This document shows, in pieces, positions 6,886-7,517 of a DNA stretch of 7,517 bases. Position 1 is the stretch's first letter. Each line of letters begins with the position of its first letter. The notes under the pieces were generated by a model that made no database searches, had not been told where the DNA came from, and was given only the letters and a program-made list of their open reading frames with translations. Made by a program: the position numbers and the translations under genes. Source of the stretch: Rhizobium sp. Q54 (lineage in GTDB: Bacteria; Pseudomonadota; Alphaproteobacteria; SMXS01); assembly GCA_945872035.1 (NCBI GenBank), contig CAMBYA010000112.1:1-7517 (forward strand). Reading direction: 5' to 3'.

Positions 6886-7517
6886 ATGAACAATACCCAA
6901 TCCGTGATTTCCGGCCGTGCGCTCGGTTTCGTCTTCGTCATCCTGATCCATGCCGGTCTCTTCTATGCGCTCATGACCGGCCTCAGCAAAACCATGGTTG
7001 AACTGCTGACGGGGCCGATGGAAACCGAGATCATCGAGGAATCCGTCAAGGATGATGCGCCGCCGCCGCCTCCGCCGCCGGACTTCAAGCCGCCGCCGCC
7101 CGCTTTCGTCGACATGCCGATGGTGAGCTTCGACTCCGCTCCGGCTTCCGCGGCGATCCAGAACGTTACCAATGAAGTGAAGAAGGCGCCGCCGCCGCCG
7201 CCGCCGCCGCCGTCCGCGCCTCCGACGGAGCCGCGGCAGGATCCTCGCCGGCCGATCACGCAGCCGGAATATCCGGCGACGTCCGTCCGCCTGGGTGAAG
7301 AAGGGGCCGTCATCCTGAAGTTCATGGTGATGCCCAACGGCCGTGTTGACGGTGAAACCATTTCGGTCATCGAAAGCAGCGGCTCCGAACGTCTCGACAA
7401 GGCCGCGATCGCCGAAGCGCGCAAGGCCTGGAAGTTCATCCCTGGAACGAAGGACGGCAAGCCTGTTGCTGTATGGCACCAGTTCCGAGTCGTTTTCGAG
7501 TTGAAGAAGGCGCGCGG
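6886..7517 (+). CDS. tonB: TonB family energy-transducing protein, nearly complete but open at the window edge
   Basis: TonB-type proteins couple the inner-membrane proton gradient (through ExbB/ExbD) to outer-membrane receptors importing iron chelates, cobalamin and other substrates. The 210 visible residues show the whole plan. There is a short cytoplasmic start and a transmembrane helix at about 11-30 (ALGFVFVILIHAGLFYALM) with H22 placed like the functional His of E. coli TonB. A periplasmic proline-rich linker follows, with seven prolines at 59-65, four at 69-72 and eight at 102-109. The C-terminal TonB domain runs from QPEYP (126-130) through VILKFMVMPNGRV, SGSERLDKAAIAEARKAWKF and VWHQFRVVFEL to the edge. 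Few residues should be missing, judging from the domain's usual end. The ATG at 6886 has GAGGA at 6878-6882 upstream. It follows the two-component genes by 165 bases on the same strand; exbB and exbD may follow outside the window (inference). Paralogues with other tasks exist, so the exact substrate is open. Confidence 0.92.
   Translation, partial: MNNTQSVISGRALGFVFVILIHAGLFYALMTGLSKTMVELLTGPMETEIIEESVKDDAPPPPPPPDFKPPPPAFVDMPMVSFDSAPASAAIQNVTNEVKKAPPPPPPPPSAPPTEPRQDPRRPITQPEYPATSVRLGEEGAVILKFMVMPNGRVDGETISVIESSGSERLDKAAIAEARKAWKFIPGTKDGKPVAVWHQFRVVFELKKAR

Noticed and set aside
6735..7001. Small plus-strand frame between the kinase and tonB
   Set aside because: It overlaps the clear tonB start in another frame, has no ribosome binding site and no domain.
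6808..7479. Glycine/arginine-rich minus-strand frames opposite tonB
   Set aside because: The poly-Gly and poly-Arg runs are the reverse reading of the CCG proline repeats.

Overview
The window is high-GC bacterial DNA with G/C-rich third codon positions. The protein types (an envelope set of TatA, UppP, a fused SecDF and a proline-rich TonB) point to a Gram-negative, most likely an alphaproteobacterium. The alphaproteobacterial call rests mainly on the TatA amphipathic-helix sequence and on the SecD-SecF fusion, and is an inference. No mobile element, CRISPR array, tRNA or rRNA was seen. I see no convincing new multi-gene system: this is mostly core envelope-biogenesis DNA plus one two-component system. 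One unrecognised small gene sits in an interesting place.

Left part (1-1358). The 5' part of a D-Ala-D-Ala dipeptidase gene runs leftward off the window edge. It is divergent from a stand-alone tatA gene (311-529, +), whose stop lies one base from the stop of the convergent uppP gene (531-1358, -).

Middle (1358-4619). uppP is translationally coupled to a large secDF fusion gene (1358-3925, -). About 100 bases upstream of secDF on the same strand is a 141-codon gene for an unrecognised exported or membrane-anchored protein (4028-4453, -) with a strong ribosome binding site. The three genes could form one leftward operon. A 166-base divergent gap (4454-4619) holds a good extended -10 element pointing left.

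Right part (4620-7517). An OmpR/PhoB-type response regulator (4620-5306, +) is followed four bases later by its membrane sensor histidine kinase (5311-6720, +, TTG start). A 165-base gap with an AT-rich inverted repeat and a possible promoter then precedes a tonB-like gene (6886-7517, +), which is open at the window edge.

Functionally, most genes concern the cell envelope. SecDF and TatA serve the two protein export routes. UppP recycles the undecaprenyl carrier of peptidoglycan synthesis, the dipeptidase acts on D-Ala-D-Ala, and TonB powers outer-membrane uptake. The signal sensed by the two-component system and its target genes cannot be read from the sequence. The neighbouring divergent gene and tonB are the obvious candidates.
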